Positions 18,535-26,879 of a stretch of DNA of 64,000 nucleotides are shown one piece after another. Location: assembly GCF_019645875.1 (NCBI RefSeq), contig NZ_CP081000.1, positions 5,392,417 to 5,456,416 on the forward strand, written 5' to 3'. This DNA comes from Mycolicibacterium senegalense (lineage in GTDB: Bacteria > Actinomycetota > Actinomycetes > Mycobacteriales > Mycobacteriaceae). The first letter of the stretch is position 1; every line of letters begins with the position of its first letter. The position numbers and the translations under genes were made by a program. Below the pieces are notes generated by a model. That model searched no databases. It was not told the DNA's origin and saw only the letters and a program-made list of their open reading frames with translations.

Positions 18535-19630
18535 GAACGATTCCCAGGTCGTACGCCAGCTCCGGGTTGCCCTTGCTCTTCCACAGCGCCCCGTCCATGT
18601 AGAAGTGGTGCAGCACGAACATCAGCGGAACCGCGAAGATGACGGTGTCCAACTGTCCGGCGAGAATGCCCAGCAATGCCAGACCCGCCACATAGAGCGG
18701 TAGCGCCTTGCGCGTCGAGAGTCGGGCCAGCAGCAGCTTCTTCTCGGCGGGGTCGGTCGAGGCGGCGAAGCGGGTGTTGTTCCTGGTCCAGTTGATCAGG
18801 TGGTACTGCAGGCTGTGGGTGGTCGTGGCGATGAGGATGAGCGCGAACAGGTCCGACACCAGCAGGTAGGACAGGTTGTACGACAGTGCCGCGATGACGA
18901 AGGTGGCCACCGCCATCGGAGGCAGTGCCGTCTGCCCGTCGCGCCGTAGCTTGATTTGCTCGGCGACCGCCAGGGCGAGCAGCACCGCGGCCACGGCATA
19001 CGCGACGACGATGAGCGCGTCGGGAATGGGCGGCACCGGCACACTCAGGTTCGAGAACGGCAACCGGTGGCCGAACACCTCGTACTCCGAGAAGTGCAGG
19101 CCGTGGCTCGCCCGGTAGAGAACCGGAGCCAGGCAGGCGGCATAGAGCGCGTACTTGAGCCGGTTCCGGGGACCCTTGTACCCGTTCTTGGCTGCGTAGA
19201 TGTTCATGATGCCGAAGTGCTGCTTGAGGACGTGAAAGACCTGCCAGTACGCCCAGATCGCCAACAGCGGCACCAACCACCCACCGAACCAGAGCACGCC
19301 CACGATCGTGGCGACGACTGCGAAGCTCAGCACGTAATGCAACCGGTACCGCGACCGTTCCCGCGGATCGAGCCACACCCGCACCGTCGTGGTCAACACG
19401 TGCGGGAGGTCGGACAGTAACGAAAAGGCCACCGCTCCAACCAGAAACACACCCTTGTGGCTTTCGGCGGCGAACAGTATTGCAGAAAGCAATGCCCCCA
19501 GACCGAATACGAAATAGATGTCGACCCGGCGACTGACGAACCATCCGGGGTGATGTTCGCCGTCTTCGAATCGCGGTTGCTGAGTGTCCGCGGCGGTACC
19601 GGCCGTGCCCACGGGCGTTCCAGCGGCCAT
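18524..19630 (-). CDS. Polytopic membrane protein with histidine motifs, first gene of the operon
   Basis: This 368-residue protein has about eight to ten membrane segments. Histidines cluster next to helices: H77 (LPHVLTT), H133 and H138 (FHVLKQHFG), H272 and H277 (THSLQYH) and H341-H342 (HHFYMDGALW). The HX4H pairs and the final HH resemble metal-dependent membrane oxygenases, but I do not recognise the family. The ATG at 19630 has a strong ribosome binding site (AGGAGG). It is the promoter-proximal gene of the long operon. Confidence 0.8.
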   Translation of the reverse strand: MAAGTPVGTAGTAADTQQPRFEDGEHHPGWFVSRRVDIYFVFGLGALLSAILFAAESHKGVFLVGAVAFSLLSDLPHVLTTTVRVWLDPRERSRYRLHYVLSFAVVATIVGVLWFGGWLVPLLAIWAYWQVFHVLKQHFGIMNIYAAKNGYKGPRNRLKYALYAACLAPVLYRASHGLHFSEYEVFGHRLPFSNLSVPVPPIPDALIVVAYAVAAVLLALAVAEQIKLRRDGQTALPPMAVATFVIAALSYNLSYLLVSDLFALILIATTTHSLQYHLINWTRNNTRFAASTDPAEKKLLLARLSTRKALPLYVAGLALLGILAGQLDTVIFAVPLMFVLHHFYMDGALWKSKGNPELAYDLGIVRAK

Positions 19631-19646
19631 CCCAACCTCCTCTAAA

Positions 19647-19667
19647 TGAAAATGGTTATCGTTATCG
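19647..19667. promoter_or_regulatory. Zur box controlling the long lipid/Mce operon
   Basis: The site reads TGAAAATGGTTATCGTTATC followed by G. It matches the Zur box between rpmB and the COG0523 gene (36819-36839, read on the minus strand) at 18 of 21 positions. It begins four bases downstream of the -10 element of the operon promoter, so a bound repressor would cover the transcription start. Identity as a Zur site is inferred from this match and from the known Zur control of the other site in mycobacteria. Confidence 0.8.
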
Positions 19668-19671
19668 ACTT

Positions 19672-19700
19672 AACGTAGGGTGAGCGTCGGCCGGTGTCAA
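19672..19700 (-). promoter_or_regulatory. Sigma-A-type promoter of the lipid/Mce operon
   Basis: On the minus strand there is a perfect -35 (TTGACA, 19700-19695), a 17-base spacer and a -10 TACGTT (19677-19672). Transcription would start near 19665, inside the Zur box and about 35 bases ahead of the first ATG. It is the only promoter-like sequence I see before a chain of 20 tightly spaced genes. Confidence 0.7.
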
Positions 19701-19793
19701 CGCCGACCTCACCGACGCTGCCAAAATGTGACTCCCGCCACACGCGCGCGGGTAAATGCCTGCCCGAAAACAAGATTCGACGAGGAAAGCACC

Positions 19794-20333
19794 GTGACGG
19801 CAACAACTGACGACGACACGACCGCTCCGACCGATACCGGAGCACCCGGCACCGGACGGCAGCGTCGGCTGTCGGTAGCAGCGGGCGCGGCGGTCCTCGT
19901 CGCGGCCACCGCGATGACAGCGGTACTGGGCTGGCAGGTGCTGCAGCTTCGGAAACTCGATGCCGCAGGCAGCCAGGCCCGAGCTGCGGCGACGTCCTAC
20001 GCCGAAACACTGACGAGCATCGACAGCAGCAAGATCGACGAGAACTTCACCCGCGTCCTCGACGGCGCCACCGGCGAGTTCAAAGACATGTACGCGCAGT
20101 CCCGTGGACAGTTAGGCCGACTGCTGGCCGAGCACAAGGCCACAGCGCACGGCATGGTGGTCGAGTCGGCCGTCAAGTCGGCCACACCGGAGACCGTTGA
20201 AGTGCTGCTGTTCGTCGATCAATCCGTGAGTAACGCCGCAATGCCAGAGCCCCGACTGGACCGCAGCAGGATCAGGATGACCATGAAGAAAGTTGACGGA
20301 CGTTGGCTGGCAAGCAAAGTCGAGCTCATCTGA
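19794..20333 (+). CDS. Mce-associated membrane protein
   Basis: This 179-residue protein has an acidic, Thr/Asp-rich cytoplasmic N-terminus, one membrane helix (about residues 29-50) and an extracytoplasmic domain. That domain has the Mce-associated pattern: ARAAATSYAETLTSIDSSKIDENF, an LDGATGEFKDMY segment and a C-terminal VDGRWLASKVELI strand. Such proteins stabilise or assist Mce complexes. The GTG at 19794 follows GAGGAAAG. It is divergent from the Mce operon and shares its 163-base upstream region with the Zur box, so it may be co-regulated. Confidence 0.82.
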   Translation: MTATTDDDTTAPTDTGAPGTGRQRRLSVAAGAAVLVAATAMTAVLGWQVLQLRKLDAAGSQARAAATSYAETLTSIDSSKIDENFTRVLDGATGEFKDMYAQSRGQLGRLLAEHKATAHGMVVESAVKSATPETVEVLLFVDQSVSNAAMPEPRLDRSRIRMTMKKVDGRWLASKVELI

Positions 20334-20406
20334 TCCGCCGCTTCACCCAACTCGTGATGCTGCTGCACCCAGACACGGTGATCGGCGCCCGAGGCGGTGC
20401 ACCCAG

Positions 20407-21063
20407 CTAGCCGCGGGCTGCCGACTTCGTTGGCTGGGGTGTCAAGAGCACCGGAACCGGCGAATGCTGAACCAGGTCGGCCGATACGCTGCCCATGAGC
20501 CGGTTGGTCAAGCCTCGCCCACGCCTGCCGATGATGATGAGATCGATATCCTGCCGGTCCGCCAAGCTACGCAGCGTCTTTGCCGGGGGCCCGGCCAATA
20601 CCTCGAATGAGACCGGTATCGAGCGGCTTTTGAGTACGTCAGCAGCCGCGGCCAGCCGCGCCGAGGCCGCGTCCACCTCGGCCCGGCCGGATTCTTCTGT
20701 GGCATCGAAGGACACCACCTCTGCGAGCACGATCCTTTCGCACGTCAACCCGAATAGCTTGGATGCGGTCGTCAGCGCTTCCTGCGACTCCGGCGAACCG
20801 TCCAATCCGATCAATATGCGTAGCCCTTCGGACGGATTTGTTCGCGGCGAGGGCGGCCCGTCGGGACCCGCGAAGACAAGGCGGGAGCCATGTTCCGCGC
20901 GTTCCAATGCGATGGGAACGAACAGCGGACCCAGCACCACCGCGATCAACAGCCACAGCGGGTGGTGTCCACGACGGATCATCCAGAAACCCGTCACCAG
21001 GCCTGTGACGATCCAAAGCGCGGCGAAGGCGACCACAGAACCAAAGGAATTCATGCCTTCCAT
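20407..21063 (-). CDS. Universal stress protein with N-terminal membrane helices
   Basis: This protein of about 218 residues has two hydrophobic segments at about 8-50 (a short cytochrome-oxidase-like membrane anchor) and a C-terminal UspA domain (ILIGLDGSPESQEAL ... DLIIIGRRGRG). The ATP-binding G-2X-G-9X-G(S/T) motif is recognisable as GRRGRGLTNRLMGSVS. Starts at 21063 (ATG) or 21054 (ATG) are both possible. The role is unknown; Usp proteins often bind ATP and respond to stress. No promoter stands out in the 108 bases before the next gene. Confidence 0.85.
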   Translation of the reverse strand: MEGMNSFGSVVAFAALWIVTGLVTGFWMIRRGHHPLWLLIAVVLGPLFVPIALERAEHGSRLVFAGPDGPPSPRTNPSEGLRILIGLDGSPESQEALTTASKLFGLTCERIVLAEVVSFDATEESGRAEVDAASARLAAAADVLKSRSIPVSFEVLAGPPAKTLRSLADRQDIDLIIIGRRGRGLTNRLMGSVSADLVQHSPVPVLLTPQPTKSAARG

Positions 21064-21171
21064 GGTCACAGGCCGTCCGGCATCAGGAAAGCCACTCAAG
21101 TCCGATCCGCCGGGGACTTACGGCCCTATCGGCCGAGGTTTCCGGGCCGAACTCACCGAATAGCGCGCTGC

Positions 21172-23004
21172 CTAGTACGCAGCCTCGGGAACCGACATCA
21201 CACTGTGGTCGATGGTGTTGACGACTCCGCGCAGCGCCGAAACTTCGGGCAGGACTGTTGTGAGGAAGAACGACGCGACAGCGATCTTGCCCTGGTAGAA
21301 CGGCTGGTCGGCCGGGGAAGCACCGTTCATGGCTCGTTGAGCGGCCTGGGCGTTTTCGAGCAGGCGCCAACCGATGAGCAGGTCGCCCACGGCCAACAGG
21401 AACGGGACCGATACCAGACCGATCTTGTACAACTCCGTCGCCTGCTGCTCGGCTCCGAGGAGATAGCCGGTGAGATCGGCGACCATGGCCTGGACGTCCT
21501 CGAGGGCCTTCTGGAGTTGTGCCCGCTCGGCTTTCAGCGTTTCGGTGTGGGATTCGGTGTCGATCGACTTCTGGATCTGCTCGGCAATGTGCGCCAAGGC
21601 CACGCCGCGGTCACGAACCACCTTGCGGAAGAAGAAGTCCTGCGCTTGTATCGCTGTGGTGCCTTCGTAGAGCGAGTCGATTTTCGCGTCACGAATGTAC
21701 TGCTCGATCGGATAGTCCTGCAGATAGCCCGAACCGCCCAAGGTTTGCAGTGACTCGGCCAGGTAGCGGTAGGCGCGCTCGGAACCGACACCTTTGACGA
21801 TGGGCAACAGCAGGTCGTTGACGCGGTGTGCCAGATCGGCGTCAGCGCCGGAAACATGCACAGCTACATCGGGGTCCTGATGCGCGGCCGTGTACAGATA
21901 GAGTCCGCGTAGACCTTCGGCGTACGCCTTCTGCACGGTCAGCGAGCGCCGCACGTCGGGGTGGTTGATGATGGTCACCTTCGGCGCGGTCTTGTCCGCC
22001 ATCTGGGTCAGGTCCGAACCCTGGACCCTGGTCTTGGCGTATTCGAGAGCATTCAGGTAGCCGGTGGACAGCGTGGCGATCGCTTTGGTGCCCACCAGCA
22101 TGCGTGCGTATTCGATGACGTCGAACATCTGGGCGATGCCTTTGTGCACCTCCCCCACCAGCCATCCCACCGCCGGAACACCGTGGGCGCCGAAGGTGAG
22201 CTCGCACGTCGCCGAGCCTTTCAATCCCATCTTGTGTTCCAGGTTCGTGACGAAAACCCCGTTGCGGTCGCCGATCTCGCCGGTCTGAGTATCGAAGTGG
22301 TACTTGGGCACGAAGAACAAACTCAGTCCTTTGGTGCCTGAACTCGCTCCCTCCGGGCGGGCCAGCACCAGATGAAAGATGTTCTCGTAGAGATCGCCCG
22401 AGTCCCCAGAGGTGATGAACCGTTTGACGCCTTCGATATGCCAGGACCCGTCGTCTTGCCTGACCGCCTTGGTTCGCGCAGCACCCACATCCGAGCCCGC
22501 ATCCGGCTCGGTGAGCACCATCGTTGCCCCCCAATGCCTTTCAGCTGCGATGGCGGCCCATCGCTGCTGCTCCTCGGTGCCCAGGCCGTACAGTATGTTG
22601 GCGAAAGTCGGTCCGGCCCAATACACATGTGCCGACGGATTCGAGCCCAGAAACATCTCCACCATCGCCCAGTACAGCGCCTTGGGTGCCGGGGTACCAC
22701 CGACTTCGGGTCGTAGGCTCAACCGGTCCCACCCGCCGACGAAGGCAGTGCGCAGGGACTTCTTCAGCGAGTCGGGCAGCGTCACCTCGTGGCGCTCGGC
22801 GTCGAAAACCGGTGGATTGCGGTCCGCGTCGGCAAATGACTCGGCATAGGGCCCCTCGGCCAGCCGGCGGACCTCGTCGAGGATCGACCGGGCGGCATCC
22901 TCGTCGAGATCGCCATATCCTCCCCCGCTGAGAATCTCTCCGACGCCGAGCACTTCGAAGAGGTTGAATTCGAGGTCGCGAACGTTGCTCAGGTAGTGGC
23001 CCAT
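21172..23004 (-). CDS. Acyl-CoA dehydrogenase, FadE5-like
   Basis: This 610-residue flavoprotein has the FadE5-type length and pattern: an N-terminal [16 protein letters not shown], the FAD/substrate motif [14 protein letters not shown] (161-174) and the catalytic glutamate E447 in YEGTTAIQ, followed by a C-terminal extra domain. It should catalyse the first dehydrogenation in beta-oxidation of acyl-CoAs. It starts 16 bases after the amidohydrolase and probably shares its transcript. It is a paralogue rather than necessarily the fadE5 orthologue, given its location. Confidence 0.92.
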   Translation of the reverse strand: MGHYLSNVRDLEFNLFEVLGVGEILSGGGYGDLDEDAARSILDEVRRLAEGPYAESFADADRNPPVFDAERHEVTLPDSLKKSLRTAFVGGWDRLSLRPEVGGTPAPKALYWAMVEMFLGSNPSAHVYWAGPTFANILYGLGTEEQQRWAAIAAERHWGATMVLTEPDAGSDVGAARTKAVRQDDGSWHIEGVKRFITSGDSGDLYENIFHLVLARPEGASSGTKGLSLFFVPKYHFDTQTGEIGDRNGVFVTNLEHKMGLKGSATCELTFGAHGVPAVGWLVGEVHKGIAQMFDVIEYARMLVGTKAIATLSTGYLNALEYAKTRVQGSDLTQMADKTAPKVTIINHPDVRRSLTVQKAYAEGLRGLYLYTAAHQDPDVAVHVSGADADLAHRVNDLLLPIVKGVGSERAYRYLAESLQTLGGSGYLQDYPIEQYIRDAKIDSLYEGTTAIQAQDFFFRKVVRDRGVALAHIAEQIQKSIDTESHTETLKAERAQLQKALEDVQAMVADLTGYLLGAEQQATELYKIGLVSVPFLLAVGDLLIGWRLLENAQAAQRAMNGASPADQPFYQGKIAVASFFLTTVLPEVSALRGVVNTIDHSVMSVPEAAY

Positions 23005-23020
23005 GCTGATCTCCTTCGGG

Positions 23021-24853
23021 TTATCCGGCCGGCTGAACCGCTGAACCAGGTCGGGTTGTCGTATGAGGTACGTAGGCCGGCGGCTCGTCGGTGCTGCCGG
23101 ACCCCTGACCAGCGGCCAGAAATCGTCCGGTACCCCAGGTGGTGCCGAAGCCGTCGGCGAAGACTCCGTTTCGGTAAACGACACGGCCGTCGATGATGGT
23201 GGCCACCACGGCGTTGTCGTTGCGGTTGACCATTCGGCGTAACCCGCCGTACTCGGGGATCTCTTCTTCGGAAAACTCATGTACCGATTGGTCGAGACCG
23301 TCCGGATCGATGATGGCGATGTCGGCGCGGTCGCCGGTGCGTAGGTGCCCGGCGTCGAGGTTGTACCAGTCGGCCAACTCCCCGGTCAGCCGGTGAACTG
23401 CCTGTTCGATCGTGAGGAACGGCTTTCGCTGTCCCTGGGCGGCCTTGACCCGTTCCAGCAGCCGTAGGTGGTAGTTGTAGAACGCCATGTTGCGCAGGTG
23501 CGCACCGGCGTCGCCGAATCCCATGTGGACAGATCGATTTGCGGCCAGTTTGTCGAGGTATTTGGGCCGATGATTGGCAATCGTCGTGCGCCAACGGATC
23601 TGACGTCCGTACTGGACAACGAGGTCGAGAAACGCGTCCACCGGATGTAGTCCGAGTTCGTCACCGATGTGACCGAAGTTCTTTCCGATCAGCGATGCAT
23701 CCGGGCACTCCACGACCGTGGCGTCATAGAGGTTGCGGTGCCAGATCTTGGGCGAGAATTTGTTCTCGTAGTCACGACGAAACCAACGTCGATATTGTTC
23801 GGACTTGAGAAGTTCTGTGCGTTCGAGCTGGTCCTTGATGTCGAGCGCGGCGGACCCGGCCCCGAATTCCTCGAACACCACCAGGTCGATGCCGTCTGCA
23901 TAGACGGTGAACGGTACGGGCAGATGCTGCCATTGGAAGTCACCTTTGAGCAGCCGGTTGAGGAACGGAGCGCCGTACATCATGAAGTAGATCAGTGGCG
24001 GATAGGCCTTGGAATCCGCGGCGGCGAGCAGAGAGACTTTCAGCCTGCCCCGGCGGAAGCGGCTGCCGGCGGCGAGGAAGAACTTCGCCACGTTGGGGTT
24101 GAGGGATATTCGCGGCGTGCTCTGCAGAATACGTCCACGGCGTCGTAGCACATTGTTGAGCGCCCGGAATTCCCTGCCTTTGACGAACGTGGAAGGCAGG
24201 GCCCGGGAGTGGTAGCGGTCCCCGTCGAGTTTGTCGATCCAGTTGGTCGTGGCCGACAGTCCGAGGAACCCCGCATCGAGCGCTTCGGTCAGGATTGCCA
24301 CCATGGCGTCGATTTCGGCCTGACTGGGCTTGGCCTTCTTGTCCACCGCCCGGTCCATCCCCATCACATGAACTCGCAAATCGGACTGGCCGAGGAATGC
24401 GGCGATATTCGGTCCCAATTTGAGGTGACCGATCGCCTTGACGTATTCGGCAGGGCCCGACCAGTCCCGGTGCGAGCGCAGTGCGTCCATCACGACAGCA
24501 CGCGGAACCGCCTCCACTCGGCTGAAGATGTCGGCGCAGTCGTCGTCGGAAGCCAGAATCGTGGTCAACGAGCAATTGCCGACGACAGCCGTGGTGACAC
24601 CGTGGCGAACGGATTCCGACAATTGCGGCCGAACCAGCATCTCGACGTCGTAGTGGGTGTGGACATCCACGAACCCCGGCATTACCCATTTCCCTGTCGC
24701 GTCGATGACCTCTCGTGCCGACGAGACGTCCAGCGGAACTGGGCTGATCTTGACCACCCGTCCCCCCGTGACGGCGATATCGGCCGTTCTGGCCGAAGCC
24801 GCTGAGCCATCGAACCAGATGCCGTTGGCGATGAGCAGGTCGTATTCGTACAA
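23021..24853 (-). CDS. Amidohydrolase, N-acyl-D-amino-acid deacylase-like
   Basis: This protein of about 610 residues is of the amidohydrolase superfamily: DGSA near the N-terminus, the metal motif VHTHYD (64-69), a long insertion, and C-terminal [11 protein letters not shown] followed by VIDGR-like [14 protein letters not shown]. It should hydrolyse an N-acyl or cyclic amide bond; the substrate is unknown. I chose a TTG start at 24853 because GGAAAGGA lies just upstream and no ATG or GTG is better placed. The first operator palindrome is 13 bases upstream. Confidence 0.85.
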   Translation of the reverse strand: MYEYDLLIANGIWFDGSAASARTADIAVTGGRVVKISPVPLDVSSAREVIDATGKWVMPGFVDVHTHYDVEMLVRPQLSESVRHGVTTAVVGNCSLTTILASDDDCADIFSRVEAVPRAVVMDALRSHRDWSGPAEYVKAIGHLKLGPNIAAFLGQSDLRVHVMGMDRAVDKKAKPSQAEIDAMVAILTEALDAGFLGLSATTNWIDKLDGDRYHSRALPSTFVKGREFRALNNVLRRRGRILQSTPRISLNPNVAKFFLAAGSRFRRGRLKVSLLAAADSKAYPPLIYFMMYGAPFLNRLLKGDFQWQHLPVPFTVYADGIDLVVFEEFGAGSAALDIKDQLERTELLKSEQYRRWFRRDYENKFSPKIWHRNLYDATVVECPDASLIGKNFGHIGDELGLHPVDAFLDLVVQYGRQIRWRTTIANHRPKYLDKLAANRSVHMGFGDAGAHLRNMAFYNYHLRLLERVKAAQGQRKPFLTIEQAVHRLTGELADWYNLDAGHLRTGDRADIAIIDPDGLDQSVHEFSEEEIPEYGGLRRMVNRNDNAVVATIIDGRVVYRNGVFADGFGTTWGTGRFLAAGQGSGSTDEPPAYVPHTTTRPGSAVQPAG

Positions 24854-24866
24854 GGTCTCGTCCTTT

Positions 24867-24884
24867 CCATGCAGCTCTGCATGG
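24867..24884. promoter_or_regulatory. Operator palindrome, copy 1
   Basis: The site is CCATGCA-GCTC-TGCATGG, a perfect 7-base inverted repeat with a 4-base spacer, directly ahead of the ribosome binding site of the amidohydrolase. The same arms and spacing recur at 24985-25002. The likely binder is the TetR-family protein encoded at 27988, by proximity only. Confidence 0.7.
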
Positions 24885-24953
24885 TGGTTACTTGATCGAG
24901 AGCCCACTGAGACTCCTCGAACAGGCTTCGATACAGCCAGATTTCGACATTCG

Positions 24954-25005
24954 TTGCCAGTGGTACGGTGGCCGCCTACGAAAACCATGCACTACTGCAT
25001 GGTTT
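24954..25005 (+). promoter_or_regulatory. Promoter of the hydrolase operon with operator palindrome, copy 2
   Basis: A TTGCCA (24954-24959), a 17-base spacer and TACGAA (24977-24982) form a promoter for the plus-strand operon. An inverted repeat AAACCATGCA-N4-TGCATGGTTT (24982-25005) begins at the last base of the -10 element, so a repressor there would block the transcription start. The core of the repeat is identical to copy 1. Confidence 0.65.
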
Positions 25006-25035
25006 CTGGCAAGTTGAGACGTAAGGACGGCCGCG

Positions 25036-25980
25036 ATGGTCAGTGACCTGGAAACACCCGGGACGCCAGCCCCACAACGGCTGCGCTTTTCGTTCAGTGC
25101 CGTAGACACCGTGGCATTGACCTGGGGCCAACCGCAAGATCCGGTCGCCCTGCTGATACACGGGTTTCCCGACAGCGCCTGGACATGGAGCGAGGTGGCA
25201 CCGGCCATAGCCGAACAGGGTTGGTATGTCGTAGCTCCGTTCACCCGTGGCTACGCGCCCTCGTCATTGGCCTACGACGACGACTACTCAATCGGCTCAC
25301 TGGTCGACGATGTGGTCAACATCTACCGCGCCGTCGGCGCGGACTGCCGCGCCACCATCATCGGTCACGATTGGGGCGGCGCGATTGCCAGCGCCGTCGC
25401 CGCCACCCACCCGCAACTGTTCGCTCGCGCGGTTCTCATCGCGATCCCGCCGTTGGCAGCCATCCGAGATCTCGCGAACCCACGCAAGCTGCTCAAACGG
25501 CTCTGGGTGCTGGCCCGACAGGCCCCCCGCAGCTGGTACATGCCCGTGGTGTCGGTTCCCGCGCTCTCCGACGCTGCCGGCGAACGACTCATCGCCACGC
25601 TGTGGGACCGGTGGACATCGACCGAGTTGGCACCATATCGGGAACAGGGGATGAATGCGCTCGGGAGCCGGGCCCGCCGGCGTGCGGCGTTCAGCTACTA
25701 CCGTGCCGTCTGGAACCCCTACTACCGGCGCACCCCGTCACACCGCGCGGTGCAGCGATCGTCGTTCAACCCACCGGGCATTCCGACCCTGTACCTACAG
25801 GGCGCCGCAGATACCTGCGGCCTGGTGCACACCGGTGCTCACGCCATGGACCACATGCCGGCCGGCAGTCAACGCGTGGTCATCGCCGCAGCCGGCCACT
25901 TCGCCCACCTGGAATCACCTCAGATCGTCACGCAACACATTCTCGACTTCCTCAAGGAGACCTCGCATGAAGCTTCGTAG
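25036..25980 (+). CDS. Alpha/beta hydrolase, epoxide hydrolase/dehalogenase-like
   Basis: This 314-residue protein has the oxyanion motif HGFPDS (42-47) and the nucleophile elbow GHDWGG with aspartate 112. An aspartate nucleophile points to epoxide hydrolases or haloalkane dehalogenases rather than esterases. The C-terminal catalytic histidine lies in AAGHFAHLE. It is the first gene of the plus-strand operon, with AAGGAC ahead of the ATG. Confidence 0.88.
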   Translation: MVSDLETPGTPAPQRLRFSFSAVDTVALTWGQPQDPVALLIHGFPDSAWTWSEVAPAIAEQGWYVVAPFTRGYAPSSLAYDDDYSIGSLVDDVVNIYRAVGADCRATIIGHDWGGAIASAVAATHPQLFARAVLIAIPPLAAIRDLANPRKLLKRLWVLARQAPRSWYMPVVSVPALSDAAGERLIATLWDRWTSTELAPYREQGMNALGSRARRRAAFSYYRAVWNPYYRRTPSHRAVQRSSFNPPGIPTLYLQGAADTCGLVHTGAHAMDHMPAGSQRVVIAAAGHFAHLESPQIVTQHILDFLKETSHEAS

Positions 25981-26869
25981 GCGCAACAGATTCCCGATGG
26001 ACACCGTCGACATCGGGCCGCTTCAGCTCAAGGCGCGCGACGTCGACTTCGACCTCAGTTCGACTCCGCTGCACTGGATTCCCGGACATCCGGTGGCATC
26101 GCACACCGTCAGCGCCTACCACCTGTTGTTTCCCGAGGTGGAGCGTTTCTTCATCGCCGCTTTCAAGGAGGCGCTCCCCGACATCGCCGACCCGAGGCTG
26201 CGTGAGGACGTGTTGGGCTTCATCGGACAGGAGACGATGCACGCCAACGCTCACGATGAATCGCTCGGCGACTTCTTCCAGCGCAACAGAATAGATCCCG
26301 AACCACTACTCGAACAATCTCGCTACGTGTTGTCAAAGGTCCTGGGCCCCAGATCGTTTCGAAGCCCGCACCGCGCTCGCCAACATCTGGTCAACCGCCT
26401 GGCGATCACAGCGGCCTTCGAGAACTTCACCGCGTTCCTGGGCCACTTCGTGCTCAACTGTTCATGGGATCAATACGATGCCGACCCGAACATGACCGCC
26501 ATCTTCCGCTGGCACGGCGCCGAGGAGATGGAGCACCGCACCGTAGCCTGGGACGTCGCCATGTACTTCGATCCCGGATATCGGCGGCGGCTGCGCACCA
26601 TGCTCATGGTGTTTCCGCTGGCGGTGTGGATCTCCAGCCGCTTCATCTGGTACCTGGTCAAGAACGACCCACAAGCCCCCCAGTCGCGACTGCGGGTGAT
26701 CTCGGACGTCATCCGCGCCGGACGTCGCGGGCTGCTTCCGACCGCCTCCACGGTGCTCGGATCCGCAGTCGACTACCTCAAACCCACCTTCCACCCTGAC
26801 GAAACCGGCTCGATGGCACAGGCCCTGTCATACCTGGCCACCGTCGAAGCACGTCGGCGAACCGCCTAG
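25967..26869 (+). CDS. Predicted metal-dependent hydrolase (PF10118-like)
   Basis: This 300-residue, mostly helical protein has conserved acidic and histidine motifs: FIGQETMHANAHDE (about 84-97), ENFTAFLGHF and HGAEEMEHRTVAWD. They resemble the COG3687 predicted metal-dependent hydrolase family, with a ferritin-like di-metal arrangement. Next to a phthalate-dioxygenase-type reductase it could instead be a di-iron oxygenase. The ATG at 25967 follows AAGGAGA and overlaps the previous gene by 14 bases. Confidence 0.78.
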   Translation: MKLRRRNRFPMDTVDIGPLQLKARDVDFDLSSTPLHWIPGHPVASHTVSAYHLLFPEVERFFIAAFKEALPDIADPRLREDVLGFIGQETMHANAHDESLGDFFQRNRIDPEPLLEQSRYVLSKVLGPRSFRSPHRARQHLVNRLAITAAFENFTAFLGHFVLNCSWDQYDADPNMTAIFRWHGAEEMEHRTVAWDVAMYFDPGYRRRLRTMLMVFPLAVWISSRFIWYLVKNDPQAPQSRLRVISDVIRAGRRGLLPTASTVLGSAVDYLKPTFHPDETGSMAQALSYLATVEARRRTA

Positions 26870-26879
26870 AGGTACCCAC

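Noticed and set aside
19647-19667. IdeR or Fur-type iron box
   Set aside because: The mycobacterial IdeR consensus (TTAGGTTAGGCTAACCTAA) is not matched; similarity to the Zur site of the ribosomal operon is much higher.
1-19700. Isonitrile lipopeptide (kupyaphore-type) cluster
   Set aside because: No NRPS, isonitrile synthase or FcoT-like thioesterase is seen, only an acyl-AMP ligase and ACP.
1-20400. Mobile element or genomic island borders around the lipid/Mce operon
   Set aside because: No transposase, integrase, tRNA target or direct repeat was found at the visible end.
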